A stretch of 64,000 nt of DNA from Bacteroidales bacterium. GTDB lineage: Bacteria; Bacteroidota; Bacteroidia; Bacteroidales; WCHB1-69. Position numbers and translations under genes: made by a program. A model generated the notes under the pieces. It ran no database searches, was not told where the DNA came from, and was given only the letters and a program-made list of their open reading frames with translations. The stretch covers positions 1 to 64,000 of the forward strand of contig JAEETJ010000005.1 of assembly GCA_016290295.1 (NCBI GenBank). The letters run 5' to 3'. Positions 50,154 to 60,444 of the stretch are shown piece after piece (the stretch's first letter is position 1; every line of letters begins with the position of its first letter).

Positions 50154-52859
50154 TTGTATAAAAAAATATACACAATCCATTTTTCATATTTATTATGCTG
50201 TAGCATTATGCTAATAATCAGCATAATAAGCAATTGTGTATATGCGCAGGCCGTAAATGGCGGAGGCGATTCGCTTCGTATCAGTTTGAAATCAGATACA
50301 ATTTCTCAACAATTGACTTATACCATAAGCGACACCATTTCTACCGACAGTTTATCCACCGACAGTCTTCCTTCCGGTAAAAAAATCTCCAAAAACGGAT
50401 TGGAACATACCGTCACATACGATGCCAAGGACTCCATCCACTTCAGCATCAAGAACAAGGTTGCCTATCTTTTCAATGAGGCATACGTGCTGTATGAAGA
50501 CATGAGTTTGTACGCTTATTACATAGAGATCGACTTTGCCAACAACGAGTTATATGCCAGTGGAGCACTTGACGAAAACGGGAAAGTCATTGGCAGTCCT
50601 GTGCTGAAGCAAGGCGACGGTGTCTTCAGGGCGCAGGAAATCAAGTACAATTTCGAGACCAAGAAAGGTAAAATCACGCATGTGATTACCGAGGAAGGAG
50701 AGGGATTCATTCACGGAGAGCAGATTAAGAAACTGGAGGACAACACCACATACATCAAAAAAGGCAAATACACCACCTGCGAATTAGATCACCCGCATTT
50801 TGAAATTTCCTTTACCAAAGCAAAGGTATTGCCTAACGACAAGATTATCATGGGGCCAGCCTACGTCAGTTTTGCAGATATACCCACCCCCCTAGCTATT
50901 CCTTTCGGTTATTTTCCCTTGGAGAAAGGACGTCATTCAGGCTTGGTCATGCCCACTTTCGGCGAGACACAGAGTTTAGGCTTTTACTTGCAGAACATCG
51001 GTTACTACTTCGGTATTAGCGACAACTTCGATCTTTTGCTGGCTGGTGATATATACACCCGTGGCAGCTGGGCAGTTAAAGCTGAATCAAATTATGTCTT
51101 CCGATACAAATGCGCTGGTAAAATCAGGGCGGAATACGGGCAGAAATATCTCGGTGAGAAGTTGATAGACTCCACCTATTACCATACCAACGACTTCAAG
51201 ATTTATTGGGACCACAAACAAGACATCAAGTCGCATCCATACACCCGTTTCAACGCTCACGTGGACATTGTGAGCAGCGGCTACAACAAGCACACACAAT
51301 CCAGTATCAACGACTACCTATCCAACCAATACTCATCCTCCATCAACTTCTCCACCAGTGCCAAGGGTATTTTCTACTTTGACGCTGCCATCTCCTACTC
51401 TCAGAATACCAACACCAAGATGGTCGATATCAAGTTGCCCACTATCAACATGTCGGTTACCCAATTCTATCCTTTCCGTAAGAAAAACAAAGCTGGCGCG
51501 TTGAAATGGTACGACAATATTTCCATGAAATGGTCTTCGGAAATGTGTTCCCAAATCAACACCATCGACACGCTGTTTTTCAAACCGCAAACCTGGGAGG
51601 AGATTGCTGTAGGCATACGACACAACATTCCGTTGACCATCCCCATCAAAATCGCAAAGTTAGTCAACTGGAACACCAATGTCAATTTCACCGAGAAATG
51701 GTACCTGCAACGCGACGAGCGTTTTTTCCATACCGACACTCTGGGAAACCCAATAGTTGACAATGTTTTCAAGCGCGGTTTTTATGCCCTGCACGACCTC
51801 AGCATCAGCACTGAGCTGACCACCAAGATTTATGTCATGTATCAGTTCAAGAAAGGAGGGTTAAAAGCCATTCGTCATGTCATCACACCGAATTTAAGCT
51901 TCAGTTATAGTCCTAATTTCAACAAAAAATCATTTGGGGAATACTTCGACACGAAAAACGGAGAATACGTCAGCTACTCCTATTTCAGTAACTCCATGTA
52001 TGGCGGTGCCAGCGGCCAGACCCGGGCCTTAACCCAATTGACGTTCAATAATAATATTGAAATCAAAGTCCGCTCAAAAAGAGACACGATTACCGGAACC
52101 AAGAAGATTGCCATTTTCGACAACTTAGCCATCTCCATGGGTTACGATTTCGCTGCCGACTCCCTGCGCTGGCAGCCCTTACGCATTTCTGGCCGAAGCA
52201 CTATTTGGAAGCAACTCAACATCACCTTTAGCCTGGCATTTGACCCTTATATCATCAAAGACGGGAAAAGAGTCAACCAAACCGAGTTGAAGGTCAACAA
52301 AAAACTCTTGCGTTTCTCCAATGCCAACATCAACGTAGGACTTAACCTGGTCATCAACCGGGATTTGTTCAAAGGCAAGCAGAAAGACGACAAGAACAAG
52401 ACAGAACAAAACAAGAACAGCGAGTCCATCATGGACCAGAACCTGTTAGGCATGCCTAACACCCGTCCCGACTTCAACAATCCATGGTCACTGACCATCA
52501 ACTATACTTTTGCCTATACTACCAACGACAACTATGGCTACTATATCAATGAACACCCCGGAAATCGGGTACCAAAGCCCTATACCCATAAGTTCGTCAG
52601 TACAGTGAATATCATCGGTGAGTTCAACATCACCAGAAAATGGAAGGTGGGCTTTACCACTGGTTATGACTTTGTACAAAAAGAAATGTCTTACACTTCC
52701 ATTGACATCTATAGAGACCTTCACTGCTGGGAGATGCGCTTCAACTGGATACCTTTTGGCTACCGCAAAGGATGGAGCTTCACCATCAACATCAAGGCCG
52801 CCGCATTACACGATGTGAAACTTGACCTGAAGAAAGACTTCCGAGACAATATGTACTAA
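50154..52859 (+). CDS. lptD: LPS-assembly outer-membrane protein LptD (OstA-like)
   Basis: A 901-residue protein that places lipopolysaccharide in the outer leaflet. A signal peptide (about 1-33, ending CVYAQ) is followed by a Ser/Thr/Asp-rich stretch, an OstA-like beta-jellyroll (about 85-230; SIKNKVAYLFNEAYVLYED) and the large LptD barrel (PFGYFPLEKGRHSGLVMPTF near 257 is the conserved plug/entry region). The start is a TTG at 50154. The next ATG (50208) would remove the positive charges of the signal peptide. Length is usual for Bacteroidota LptD, which lack the long N-terminal region of proteobacterial ones. Confidence 0.9.
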   Translation: MYKKIYTIHFSYLLCCSIMLIISIISNCVYAQAVNGGGDSLRISLKSDTISQQLTYTISDTISTDSLSTDSLPSGKKISKNGLEHTVTYDAKDSIHFSIKNKVAYLFNEAYVLYEDMSLYAYYIEIDFANNELYASGALDENGKVIGSPVLKQGDGVFRAQEIKYNFETKKGKITHVITEEGEGFIHGEQIKKLEDNTTYIKKGKYTTCELDHPHFEISFTKAKVLPNDKIIMGPAYVSFADIPTPLAIPFGYFPLEKGRHSGLVMPTFGETQSLGFYLQNIGYYFGISDNFDLLLAGDIYTRGSWAVKAESNYVFRYKCAGKIRAEYGQKYLGEKLIDSTYYHTNDFKIYWDHKQDIKSHPYTRFNAHVDIVSSGYNKHTQSSINDYLSNQYSSSINFSTSAKGIFYFDAAISYSQNTNTKMVDIKLPTINMSVTQFYPFRKKNKAGALKWYDNISMKWSSEMCSQINTIDTLFFKPQTWEEIAVGIRHNIPLTIPIKIAKLVNWNTNVNFTEKWYLQRDERFFHTDTLGNPIVDNVFKRGFYALHDLSISTELTTKIYVMYQFKKGGLKAIRHVITPNLSFSYSPNFNKKSFGEYFDTKNGEYVSYSYFSNSMYGGASGQTRALTQLTFNNNIEIKVRSKRDTITGTKKIAIFDNLAISMGYDFAADSLRWQPLRISGRSTIWKQLNITFSLAFDPYIIKDGKRVNQTELKVNKKLLRFSNANINVGLNLVINRDLFKGKQKDDKNKTEQNKNSESIMDQNLLGMPNTRPDFNNPWSLTINYTFAYTTNDNYGYYINEHPGNRVPKPYTHKFVSTVNIIGEFNITRKWKVGFTTGYDFVQKEMSYTSIDIYRDLHCWEMRFNWIPFGYRKGWSFTINIKAAALHDVKLDLKKDFRDNMY

Positions 52860-52940
52860 ACAGGATACAGGGGACAGGTTACAGGTTACAGGGGACAGAG
52901 AATTAAGAACTAAGAATTAAGAACTAAGAACTGAAAGATA
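52860..52940. repeat. ACAGGTT and AAGAATT heptamer arrays
   Basis: ACAGGAT, ACAGGGG, ACAGGTT units then AAGAATT/AAGAACT units, directly after the lptD stop. The rest of the gap to 53070 holds nothing recognisable. Confidence 0.7.
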
Positions 52941-53070
52941 TTTTTGGGAAAATTATGGGGGTACCGCAATCCACGGTATAGGAAAATGGCAGAATATGTG
53001 ATGGGGGAAAAATAAACCATATTTTTTAAAAGAAGACCAAAGATTTTAAATTGACTTTACGTTATAGATA

Positions 53071-53622
53071 ATGAACAAGCAATCCCGTGATGAACTTTTG
53101 CAGTTGATTGAAGACTGTAAAAAAGGCCAGCGAAGAGCCATGCACAAGCTTTTCAAGACTTATTACGGGTCGCTGTTCACGGTCTGCATGCGTTATGCAC
53201 ACTGTTACGAAGACGCACAGGACATGGTAAACGAGGGGTTCATGAAGATTTTCTCGGCTATGGAATCCTACCAGTCCACCGGCTCCTTCGAAGCGTGGAT
53301 GAAGACCATCATGGTCAATGCGGCACTCGACTACTTGCGAAAGTACCGCCACACCACCGAGACAGTCAACTATGACGATGTGACCGACGACGTTCTGCAA
53401 CATCATGACGAAAACGAGGCCCTGTCGAAGCTGTCCACCGACGAGTTAATGCAGCTGATACAGCAATTGCCGCAGATGAGCCGCACCGTCTTCAACCTGT
53501 ATGTGTTTGAGGACATGCCCCATGCGGAAATTGCCAAGCTGCTGAATATCAAGGAAGGAACTTCGCACTGGCACCTCAACTTCGCCAGAACAAAATTGAA
53601 AGAAGCGATTGGGAAAAACTGA
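53071..53622 (+). CDS. RNA polymerase sigma factor, ECF (sigma-70 family)
   Basis: A 183-residue ECF sigma factor. Region 2 is at about 22-90 (AMHKLFKTYYGSLFTVCMRY, then EDAQDMVNEGFMKIFSAM), region 4 at about 125-178 (LIQQLPQMSRTVFNLYVFED and HAEIAKLLNIKEGTSHWHL, a helix-turn-helix). It directs polymerase to a small set of promoters. The gene downstream (53726) encodes a single-membrane-span protein and is a candidate regulator. No TonB-dependent receptor is adjacent, so it is not a SusCD-type regulator in this location. Confidence 0.92.
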   Translation: MNKQSRDELLQLIEDCKKGQRRAMHKLFKTYYGSLFTVCMRYAHCYEDAQDMVNEGFMKIFSAMESYQSTGSFEAWMKTIMVNAALDYLRKYRHTTETVNYDDVTDDVLQHHDENEALSKLSTDELMQLIQQLPQMSRTVFNLYVFEDMPHAEIAKLLNIKEGTSHWHLNFARTKLKEAIGKN

Positions 53623-53722
53623 AAATTGAAAACTAAAAATTATTTATTAGGATTAATGTGCGATAGATATTAGACATCAACTATTAATTATTAACTGTTA
53701 ATTATTAACTGTTAATTAGCGT
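53617..53722. repeat. Heptamer arrays after the sigma factor gene
   Basis: GAAAATT/GAAAACT units then ACTGTTA/ATTATTA units. The TGA stop of the sigma gene is in the first unit. Confidence 0.7.
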
Positions 53723-53725
53723 ATT

Positions 53726-54304
53726 ATGGATCAGTTTGATAAGCTTATAAAAGATAAAATCAACAGCAAGAGCTACGAGTACAAGCCACAGGCATGGAAG
53801 TCGTTCAAACATCAAAGCGGCATGCCCATGGTGAGTACTGCGGCAAAAATTGCCATTGTGGGCAGTTCCGCCGCAGTAATTACCGGCAGCGTCTTATTCT
53901 TCACTTTACCTTCCGACAACACTCCCGAAAGCGACAATACTATCATTGCACAAGAACAGATTTCAGAGCCGCAAAACAACGATCAAAGTATTGATACTGT
54001 TGACTTTGTCGAAATAGCAGAAGTCGAAAACACTATAGACACTCCTACTGAACCAGCCACTCCAGCAGTTGCCGCCACCAACAAGCCTACAACTCAGGTT
54101 CCAGCTCAAACACAAGCTCAACCGCAAACCCAGCCACAAGCTCAAAACCAAGCTCAAAACCAAGCTCAAAACCCAACACAAGCCAAGCCCAAACCTCAGC
54201 CGCAATCCAATTATTACGGTCGTCCTTTGCGAATCCTTGTGGACACTATTTCCTCCATTGACTTCCCGGATTACGAGACGAAGCCAGCGGATATGCTGCC
54301 GTAG
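53726..54304 (+). CDS. Single-span membrane protein, possible sigma factor partner
   Basis: A 192-residue protein. Residues 1-30 (MDQFDKLIKDKINSKSYEYK, then QAWKSFK) resemble the short cytosolic segments found in Bacteroidota proteins encoded after ECF sigma genes. A membrane helix follows (about 40-60), then an acidic periplasmic stretch and a Gln/Pro/Ala repeat region (about 123-158) with QAQ and QNQAQ units. The tail GRPLRILVDTISSIDFP near 168 is more ordered. An anti-sigma role is inferred from position and layout only. The stop TAG begins a GTAGAAG heptamer array. Confidence 0.65.
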   Translation: MDQFDKLIKDKINSKSYEYKPQAWKSFKHQSGMPMVSTAAKIAIVGSSAAVITGSVLFFTLPSDNTPESDNTIIAQEQISEPQNNDQSIDTVDFVEIAEVENTIDTPTEPATPAVAATNKPTTQVPAQTQAQPQTQPQAQNQAQNQAQNPTQAKPKPQPQSNYYGRPLRILVDTISSIDFPDYETKPADMLP

Positions 54305-54375
54305 ATTAGGTAGAAGGTAGGAGGTAGTAGGTAGAAGGTAATTTGTGAATTGCGCATTGTGAATTGTGCATTGTA
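54305..54375. repeat. GGTAGAA / GGTAGTA heptamer array
   Basis: Units of GGTAGAA, GGTAGGA, GGTAGTA, GGTAGAA then GAATTGTG-like units, starting at the stop codon. Confidence 0.75.
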
Positions 54376-54424
54376 AATTTCTTTGTTCTTTTGATTTTTC
54401 CGTATGAGTTTTGAGATTTTTGAT

Positions 54425-54432
54425 TAATTTTG
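54425..54432 (+). promoter_or_regulatory. Bacteroidota -7 element (TAATTTTG) of the FucP-like gene
   Basis: TAATTTTG 20 bases before the ATG at 54452. Confidence 0.6.
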
Positions 54433-54451
54433 CATATCAAAATTTATAACG

Positions 54452-55705
54452 ATGCAAAACAACAAAAATCTTACTTTCAGCATGTCCGTTATTGGGGCAT
54501 TATTCTTTGTTTTCGGCTTTGTGACCTGGCTCAACAGCATTCTCATGCCCTATTTGGAACTCACTTGCAACCTGAATAAATTTCAGGCTTCTTTTGTTCC
54601 TTTTGCCTTTTACATCGCTTATTTTGTCATGGCTATTCCCTCGTCATTTGTGCTTAAAAAGACAGGGTTCAGCAATGGCATGGCCTTGGGCTTGATCATC
54701 ATGGCCATCGGTGCCATCCTGTTTATCCCTGCGGCCATGACTCGCACCTATATGGTTTTCCTTACCGCCCTATTCATCATGGGCATTGGCCTGTCACTGC
54801 TGCAAACGGCATCCAATCCCTACGTCACGGTATTAGGACCCGTGGAATCTGCCGCCCGCCGTATGAGCATCATGGGTATCTGCAATAAGCTGGCCGGCAT
54901 TATAGGTGTGCTGATTTTAGCCAACACATTATTCTCCACCACTGATGGATTGGTAGATCAAATCAAGGCCCTGGAATTGACCGACCCAAGCCGTGAAGTG
55001 CTTTTACAACAGCTCTCCAACAAAGTCATTGTGCCCTACCTGATTATCACCGCCATATTGATTGCTTTGGTCGTCTTTGTCAAAGCTGCCAAACTGCCTG
55101 AAATCAACGAGGAAGAAGAGGTTGCCGACGGAGAAGTATCACGCAAATCCATATTCTCTTATCCCTATTTATGGTTAGGTGTTTTGGCCATTTTCTTCTA
55201 TGTCGGTGCCGAAGTCATTGCCATCGACTACCTGAAGACCTACGGTGCCTCACTGGGCTTACCTGATACCATCACCAATATGCTGCCGGCATACGCTTTG
55301 GTTGCCTTGATTGTGGGTTATCTTCTCGGCATCATCACGGTTCCGAAAATCCTCTCCCAGCGTATGGCGTTGATTATACAACTGTTATTGGCTGTCGTTT
55401 TGGTTATCGTAGCCCTCTGCTCGCATGGCATCGTTTCTGTTATCGCCATCATCTGCCTCAGCTTCTCGCACGCCATCATGTGGCCCGCCATCTGGCCGCT
55501 GTCCATCCATGATTTAGGCAAATACACCAAGTTAGGCTCTGCCTTCCTGATCATGGCTATCGCCGGTGGTGCAGTACTGCCCTTGATTTATGGAAAACTC
55601 TCCCTCGCTTTCAATCCGCAAGTAGCCTACGCTCTGCTCTTTGTCTGCTATGCCTACATCTTGTTCTTCGCCACAGTGGGATGTAAGATTGGAGTTAGGA
55701 AATAG
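54452..55705 (+). CDS. Sugar MFS transporter, FucP/GluP family
   Basis: A 417-residue inner-membrane symporter with twelve predicted membrane segments. It has FFVFGFVTWLNSILMPYLEL near 18, which holds the acidic and Asn residues of the FucP family, and GLSLLQTASNPYVTVLGP near 114. The second half contains FYVGAEVIAIDYLKTYGASL, which also fits. The family imports L-fucose, glucose, galactose or other hexoses with H+ or Na+. It is alone here; the fucose-isomerase-like gene lies 48 kb away. The stop codon is within GATTAGG-type heptamers. Confidence 0.92.
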   Translation: MQNNKNLTFSMSVIGALFFVFGFVTWLNSILMPYLELTCNLNKFQASFVPFAFYIAYFVMAIPSSFVLKKTGFSNGMALGLIIMAIGAILFIPAAMTRTYMVFLTALFIMGIGLSLLQTASNPYVTVLGPVESAARRMSIMGICNKLAGIIGVLILANTLFSTTDGLVDQIKALELTDPSREVLLQQLSNKVIVPYLIITAILIALVVFVKAAKLPEINEEEEVADGEVSRKSIFSYPYLWLGVLAIFFYVGAEVIAIDYLKTYGASLGLPDTITNMLPAYALVALIVGYLLGIITVPKILSQRMALIIQLLLAVVLVIVALCSHGIVSVIAIICLSFSHAIMWPAIWPLSIHDLGKYTKLGSAFLIMAIAGGAVLPLIYGKLSLAFNPQVAYALLFVCYAYILFFATVGCKIGVRK

Positions 55706-55735
55706 GAATTAGGAGATAGGATTCGGAATTCAATA
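55690..55735. repeat. GTTAGGA / ATTAGGA heptamer array at the FucP-like stop
   Basis: Units GTTAGGA, AATAGGA, ATTAGGA, GATAGGA; the first two encode the last residues and the TAG stop. Confidence 0.8.
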
Positions 55736-55809
55736 TTTATTAGAGTACCAAGCATGTTTAGCACACTAAATTAGTGTGAGGTATAGATTATAAAAACAAG
55801 AGACAATCA

Positions 55810-58800
55810 GTGAAGAAGATATTTGTCTTAATATGCTTTTTCATAGGTTTTTTCGCACTTCATGCGCAAAATAACCCTTTCCCATACCAGGTGCATATTG
55901 ACACTATCATGGGCGATTGTTTCAATAACTGCGGGGTTATCATAAGCATACTGGACCAGCAAGGGCATGTTATCGAAGTAAATGATTCACTGCATCATCC
56001 CGTTGATTCAGTTCAATATAATCTTTACCAAATACAATACCATTACAAAAATCAGAATCTCAATAGCGTATTTTACAGCGACAACCATATAATTACCATG
56101 GATGCTGGCACATACAACATTGGAGTTTCGGGATCAATTCGCATCCAAAATGGTAGTTCAATTCAATATCTGCAAGTTGACACAACCCTTAATGGTATTA
56201 ACATCTCCAGCACCTATATTCCCTTTGATGCTTCGATATTAGCCATTATAGCTTCTGACAACCCAAGTAGTGGAATCCATGCAAACCAAGAAGCCAGTGG
56301 AAACAGAAATGCTCTTTCCTGTGGTGACCTCGGACGAATTCAGTTGAAGCTACTGAGAGGACGTTTCCCTTACACTGCTGACCTGATCATGAGCAACGAT
56401 ACCGTCCGTCATGTCGTTTTTGAAGATCGTCAACATCATGGCAACGATTCGTTATATGCTGATTTCAAAGACTATTACACCTTCGACAGTTTACCAGCAG
56501 GAAACTACCGTATTGTTGTCCATGACGCTTGCTCATACACCATTGTAATGCACCATACCATTGAGCTATCAACGGTTCACCCCAATCAATTGTATTTCTA
56601 TCAAGGAAATGAAAATTTATATGATTCCAACATCGTAAGATTCACCGTAAATTTTTACAACACCCACCATATATACAATTACCACTATAGTTTTACTTCT
56701 GAAATTTTTCAGTATCGATTCATCAATCCAACAATAAATGGTGATTCAGACACTACGGGGTGGCGACCCATTCAAGGGGAGATGATAAATTCCATGTATA
56801 ACGGACGTATTTATGACACCCTTAATTTTGCCCATAGATATTGTGATTTGTACAATTTGCCGATTATTTTCCAAGTACGGGATTTATGCGCAAATGACAC
56901 TCTTTCCCTCACTTTTATTCCCAAAACACTAAATCCCTCATACATAGATAAAAGAGATTATACCATTTGCATCCCCATATCTCCTCTTACCCAAGATACA
57001 TGCGCATCTTATTATGAAGAAGCGATATTCAGGACCAGTCGATACGAAATCAACCACACATCATTCTATGTCGGTTTTACTAACAACAACTGGTCGGACA
57101 TGTTTTTCTACACATCTCCCATTTACTGGGTTTACAAAGATTCTCTCACCCATCAGATTATCAAAACCGACACCCTCACATCTCTTACCAATGTTTCGTC
57201 TCTTACCTATCAGGATATCATTAACACCTACGGGCCATTTCATAATCTCACCATACCGGTTTGCCGGACCTTGTACGACGCTCACGGATGTGAACTATAC
57301 AGTTGTATAGACTCACTATTCTTTTATAATGATACGGCACGCACTTCTGCTCCAAGTTTTTGGCAGACAGACTCGAATTTCTACAGATATAATTATTCTT
57401 CGTGCTGTTATTCTGACAGGATGGTTGGTATTCACGAAGAGAACACCCCATTCCCAGAATATCGCGACAGTACAGTTATCAGATTAATTCAAAGTCCGTT
57501 ATACAACAAGTACAACTTCACAGCGACTTATCTTGATGGTGAGTGGATCATTGTCAAAGATGACAGTATAAACAATGATGCGAATATTATCGCTAATGGT
57601 ATGTCGATACAATTACATCACAACTGCTTATCAGGAGGACGTTACGTATTTACTGTGGAAACCTTATGTGGAAAGGATACTCTTTCCATAAATATTGACG
57701 GCATTTATTATTACGACTGGGAATGGGCGGAAGAAGCAGTGTATGAATCATTTCAAGAATGTAACAATTTCTTTGTCACCCCTGTCGCCGGACGTTACCG
57801 TCAGATATCACACTGTATCAACCCAGCGATCAGCAACGACGAGCCCATCTCCGACACAGCCGTTTATACCCCCCAGATAAACTTAGTTAAAGGTGTAGTT
57901 GGAGGTTATTCAAACACTTCAGTATCTATGAATGGTACATTCATGTTCACCATTCCTGGTGACTATATCATCAGAATGAGTTATAGCGCCTGTGGTCAAA
58001 CATTTTACCGATATGACACCATTCATTTTGTAAGAATACGTATTGATTTTGACAAAGCATACGCAGTGGTTTGCGATTCAGTAGAGAATATTGGAAGTGT
58101 CATTGTTCATGCCACAAATGGCTCTCAACCCTATCTATACAGTCTATATAGTGAGCCCGAACTTCATGGGAACTTTCTTGGCAGCAATACAAGCGGTTTG
58201 TTCTACAATGTAGGGATCCACCTTGGACAAGAGTTATCCGTTAATGTCACCGACTCATGTGAAAATAGCTACTACGTCAATATCGTAGCCATGACCCTCA
58301 GTCAAAGCCAATTACTTTGGTACGAAGGAGGCCAACCTGACCCCGGAGTATGTGAAGGGGACTCCATCCAATTATCCGCGCTTCCTTTTAACGAATTTAT
58401 CAGCTACTCCTGGCATGGACCTAACAACTTTTCAAGCAACACACAAAATGTAAGTTTTTTTGTACCGGATAATTGCGAAAGCGGATACATTGTGGTCGAA
58501 TTACTCAATACGGGATGTCAGTATCCAGTGAAAGACAGTGTTTATCTGAATGTGCTCACGCCACCACATGTATCGCTCAGTGGACCTGACACAATATGCG
58601 CAGGAGAGGAGATTACCATAAATGCAACACACGAGGGTAATGGCACCATTTCTTATGACCTATACCAATCCTATCTGTCTGCACAATCACTCCAGAGCAT
58701 AAGTGCTACTGTTCAAGACAGCTTAAGTTTTGATTATCTCATCACTGCAAACAATCTGTTTTGGACTGAAAACATTCATGATAATTATTGCACATACAAA

Positions 58801-60312
58801 CGTCACAGCGACACCTTGCATGTTTTTATTCGCCCCGTATCTGATTTGACAGACTCTTCACATGTTATTGCCTCGGATCAGATAATATGCTATAACAGTG
58901 ACCTTCAACTATCCGCACAATCCGACTTAAACTATCCATACATCATCAACTGGTATGACAATATTTATCAAAACCAATTACTACAACAGGATACCGTTGA
59001 ATCAGAACAAGAGTCGTCAAATTTCATTATTTCAGAACTCACTCATGACACCACTGTTTATGTCATGACCTACAATAGCAGTGCATGTCCTTCACGATAT
59101 GACATGATTTCCCATTGGATGAACATGTGTAATGGAAGTAGCAACATATCGTTAGGCGAAGCAATAAGAATCTATGATTCAGGCGGTTGGGGACACAACT
59201 ATCAAAACAATGAAAATCTCACTCATACATTTATTTGCAATGCGACCAACTGGATAGTCATACGATTTAACAGCATTGATTTGATAGTTGGTGACAGTCT
59301 TTATATCTATGCCGGTAACTCTACCAATCCATCTGATTTGATAGCTGTATATACAGATACCGAACTACCACCACCTTTAATGATTAACAGTGGTATAGTC
59401 ACATTGTGTTTCAAGTCCAACAATATCAACACCCACTTCGGTTGGAACTTGGATATACTCACCAATATAAGCATGAAAGCTGTTCATGCAGATGTGATAC
59501 GATACGCTGACACCCTTTCCATTCAGACATGCCAATCCGATAATCCATTTGATTATGGAGTTATCCACCAACTTGATGTATCACAATCTGGACTACAAAT
59601 AATTGATACCCTGCTTTTTTCCCAAATGGGATGCGACAGTAGCCTACATGTAATATTACAAGTGTTACCCAAATCATACAACACTATTGATGCCACAATT
59701 TGTGAAGGAGAAAGTATTAAGATTGGATCAATAAGATACAACGAAACAGGCCATTACCAAAACACCATCGAAGCAAATAACGGATGTGACAGTGTGGTGA
59801 CATTACATCTGCAAGTTATTGAAAGTTCCGCGGAAATAACATCTTCCAACGAGGATTTTTGTGAACAATATATGACTATTCTTTCTTTCCATGGCGAAGG
59901 TATTGATTACCAATGGAACACAGGAGACGAAACTCAAGAGATCATCGTCACAAGTCCCGGAACATATATTGCTACCACAACAGTGGAAGGCTGTACAGTC
60001 ACAGGTGTTTATACCATTGAAAAATGCGATTTTATCATCTATCTTCCCAACACCATCACGCCAGGTAATCCAGATGGACTTAACGACAGTTTCGGTATTT
60101 TAGAACAGCACCAACTACTCATTCAGGATTTCAACATATACATCTATTCACGCTGGGGCGAGTTGGTATTTTATTCCAACGACAAAAATTTCAAATGGTA
60201 CGGAGAATACAATGGACACACCTACCAGAACAATCTATACAATTATGTTATTTTCTGTACCGATAGAGAAGGACAGAAACACCTTCTTAAAGGAAGTGTG
60301 CTGGTATTGTAA
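55810..60312 (+). CDS. Giant T9SS type B surface protein with CUB-like domain
   Basis: A 1500-residue exported protein starting at a GTG. Signal peptide MKKIFVLICFFIGFFALHAQ. The body is beta-rich and Cys-containing, with repeated immunoglobulin/PKD-like units (for example GDSIQLSALPFNEFISYSWH near 850 and ICAGEEITINATHEGNG near 930). At about 1107-1219 there is a CUB-like domain (ISLGEAIRIYDSGGWGHNYQ, then DSLYIYAGNS). The last 90 residues (NTITPGNPDGLNDSF, YIYSRWGELVFYS, GSVLVL) are the gliding-motility-type (T9SS type B) sorting domain. Likely an adhesin or surface layer component. No catalytic domain is recognised. Confidence 0.88.
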   Translation: MKKIFVLICFFIGFFALHAQNNPFPYQVHIDTIMGDCFNNCGVIISILDQQGHVIEVNDSLHHPVDSVQYNLYQIQYHYKNQNLNSVFYSDNHIITMDAGTYNIGVSGSIRIQNGSSIQYLQVDTTLNGINISSTYIPFDASILAIIASDNPSSGIHANQEASGNRNALSCGDLGRIQLKLLRGRFPYTADLIMSNDTVRHVVFEDRQHHGNDSLYADFKDYYTFDSLPAGNYRIVVHDACSYTIVMHHTIELSTVHPNQLYFYQGNENLYDSNIVRFTVNFYNTHHIYNYHYSFTSEIFQYRFINPTINGDSDTTGWRPIQGEMINSMYNGRIYDTLNFAHRYCDLYNLPIIFQVRDLCANDTLSLTFIPKTLNPSYIDKRDYTICIPISPLTQDTCASYYEEAIFRTSRYEINHTSFYVGFTNNNWSDMFFYTSPIYWVYKDSLTHQIIKTDTLTSLTNVSSLTYQDIINTYGPFHNLTIPVCRTLYDAHGCELYSCIDSLFFYNDTARTSAPSFWQTDSNFYRYNYSSCCYSDRMVGIHEENTPFPEYRDSTVIRLIQSPLYNKYNFTATYLDGEWIIVKDDSINNDANIIANGMSIQLHHNCLSGGRYVFTVETLCGKDTLSINIDGIYYYDWEWAEEAVYESFQECNNFFVTPVAGRYRQISHCINPAISNDEPISDTAVYTPQINLVKGVVGGYSNTSVSMNGTFMFTIPGDYIIRMSYSACGQTFYRYDTIHFVRIRIDFDKAYAVVCDSVENIGSVIVHATNGSQPYLYSLYSEPELHGNFLGSNTSGLFYNVGIHLGQELSVNVTDSCENSYYVNIVAMTLSQSQLLWYEGGQPDPGVCEGDSIQLSALPFNEFISYSWHGPNNFSSNTQNVSFFVPDNCESGYIVVELLNTGCQYPVKDSVYLNVLTPPHVSLSGPDTICAGEEITINATHEGNGTISYDLYQSYLSAQSLQSISATVQDSLSFDYLITANNLFWTENIHDNYCTYKRHSDTLHVFIRPVSDLTDSSHVIASDQIICYNSDLQLSAQSDLNYPYIINWYDNIYQNQLLQQDTVESEQESSNFIISELTHDTTVYVMTYNSSACPSRYDMISHWMNMCNGSSNISLGEAIRIYDSGGWGHNYQNNENLTHTFICNATNWIVIRFNSIDLIVGDSLYIYAGNSTNPSDLIAVYTDTELPPPLMINSGIVTLCFKSNNINTHFGWNLDILTNISMKAVHADVIRYADTLSIQTCQSDNPFDYGVIHQLDVSQSGLQIIDTLLFSQMGCDSSLHVILQVLPKSYNTIDATICEGESIKIGSIRYNETGHYQNTIEANNGCDSVVTLHLQVIESSAEITSSNEDFCEQYMTILSFHGEGIDYQWNTGDETQEIIVTSPGTYIATTTVEGCTVTGVYTIEKCDFIIYLPNTITPGNPDGLNDSFGILEQHQLLIQDFNIYIYSRWGELVFYSNDKNFKWYGEYNGHTYQNNLYNYVIFCTDREGQKHLLKGSVLVL

Positions 60313-60344
60313 CCAAAACGTCATAAAAGTGGACTTTACAATTA

Positions 60345-60438
60345 ACAATTAATAATTGATAATTAAGGGATTAGGGGATAGGAATTCAAAATTCAAAATC
60401 CAAAATCCTGTAATCATGTAATCCTGTAATCCTGTAAT
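60345..60438. repeat. Heptamer and octamer arrays
   Basis: AATTAAC/AATTGAT units, GGGATTAG-like units, AATTCAA units, then five CCTGTAAT octamers. Confidence 0.7.
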
Positions 60439-60444
60439 CATAAA

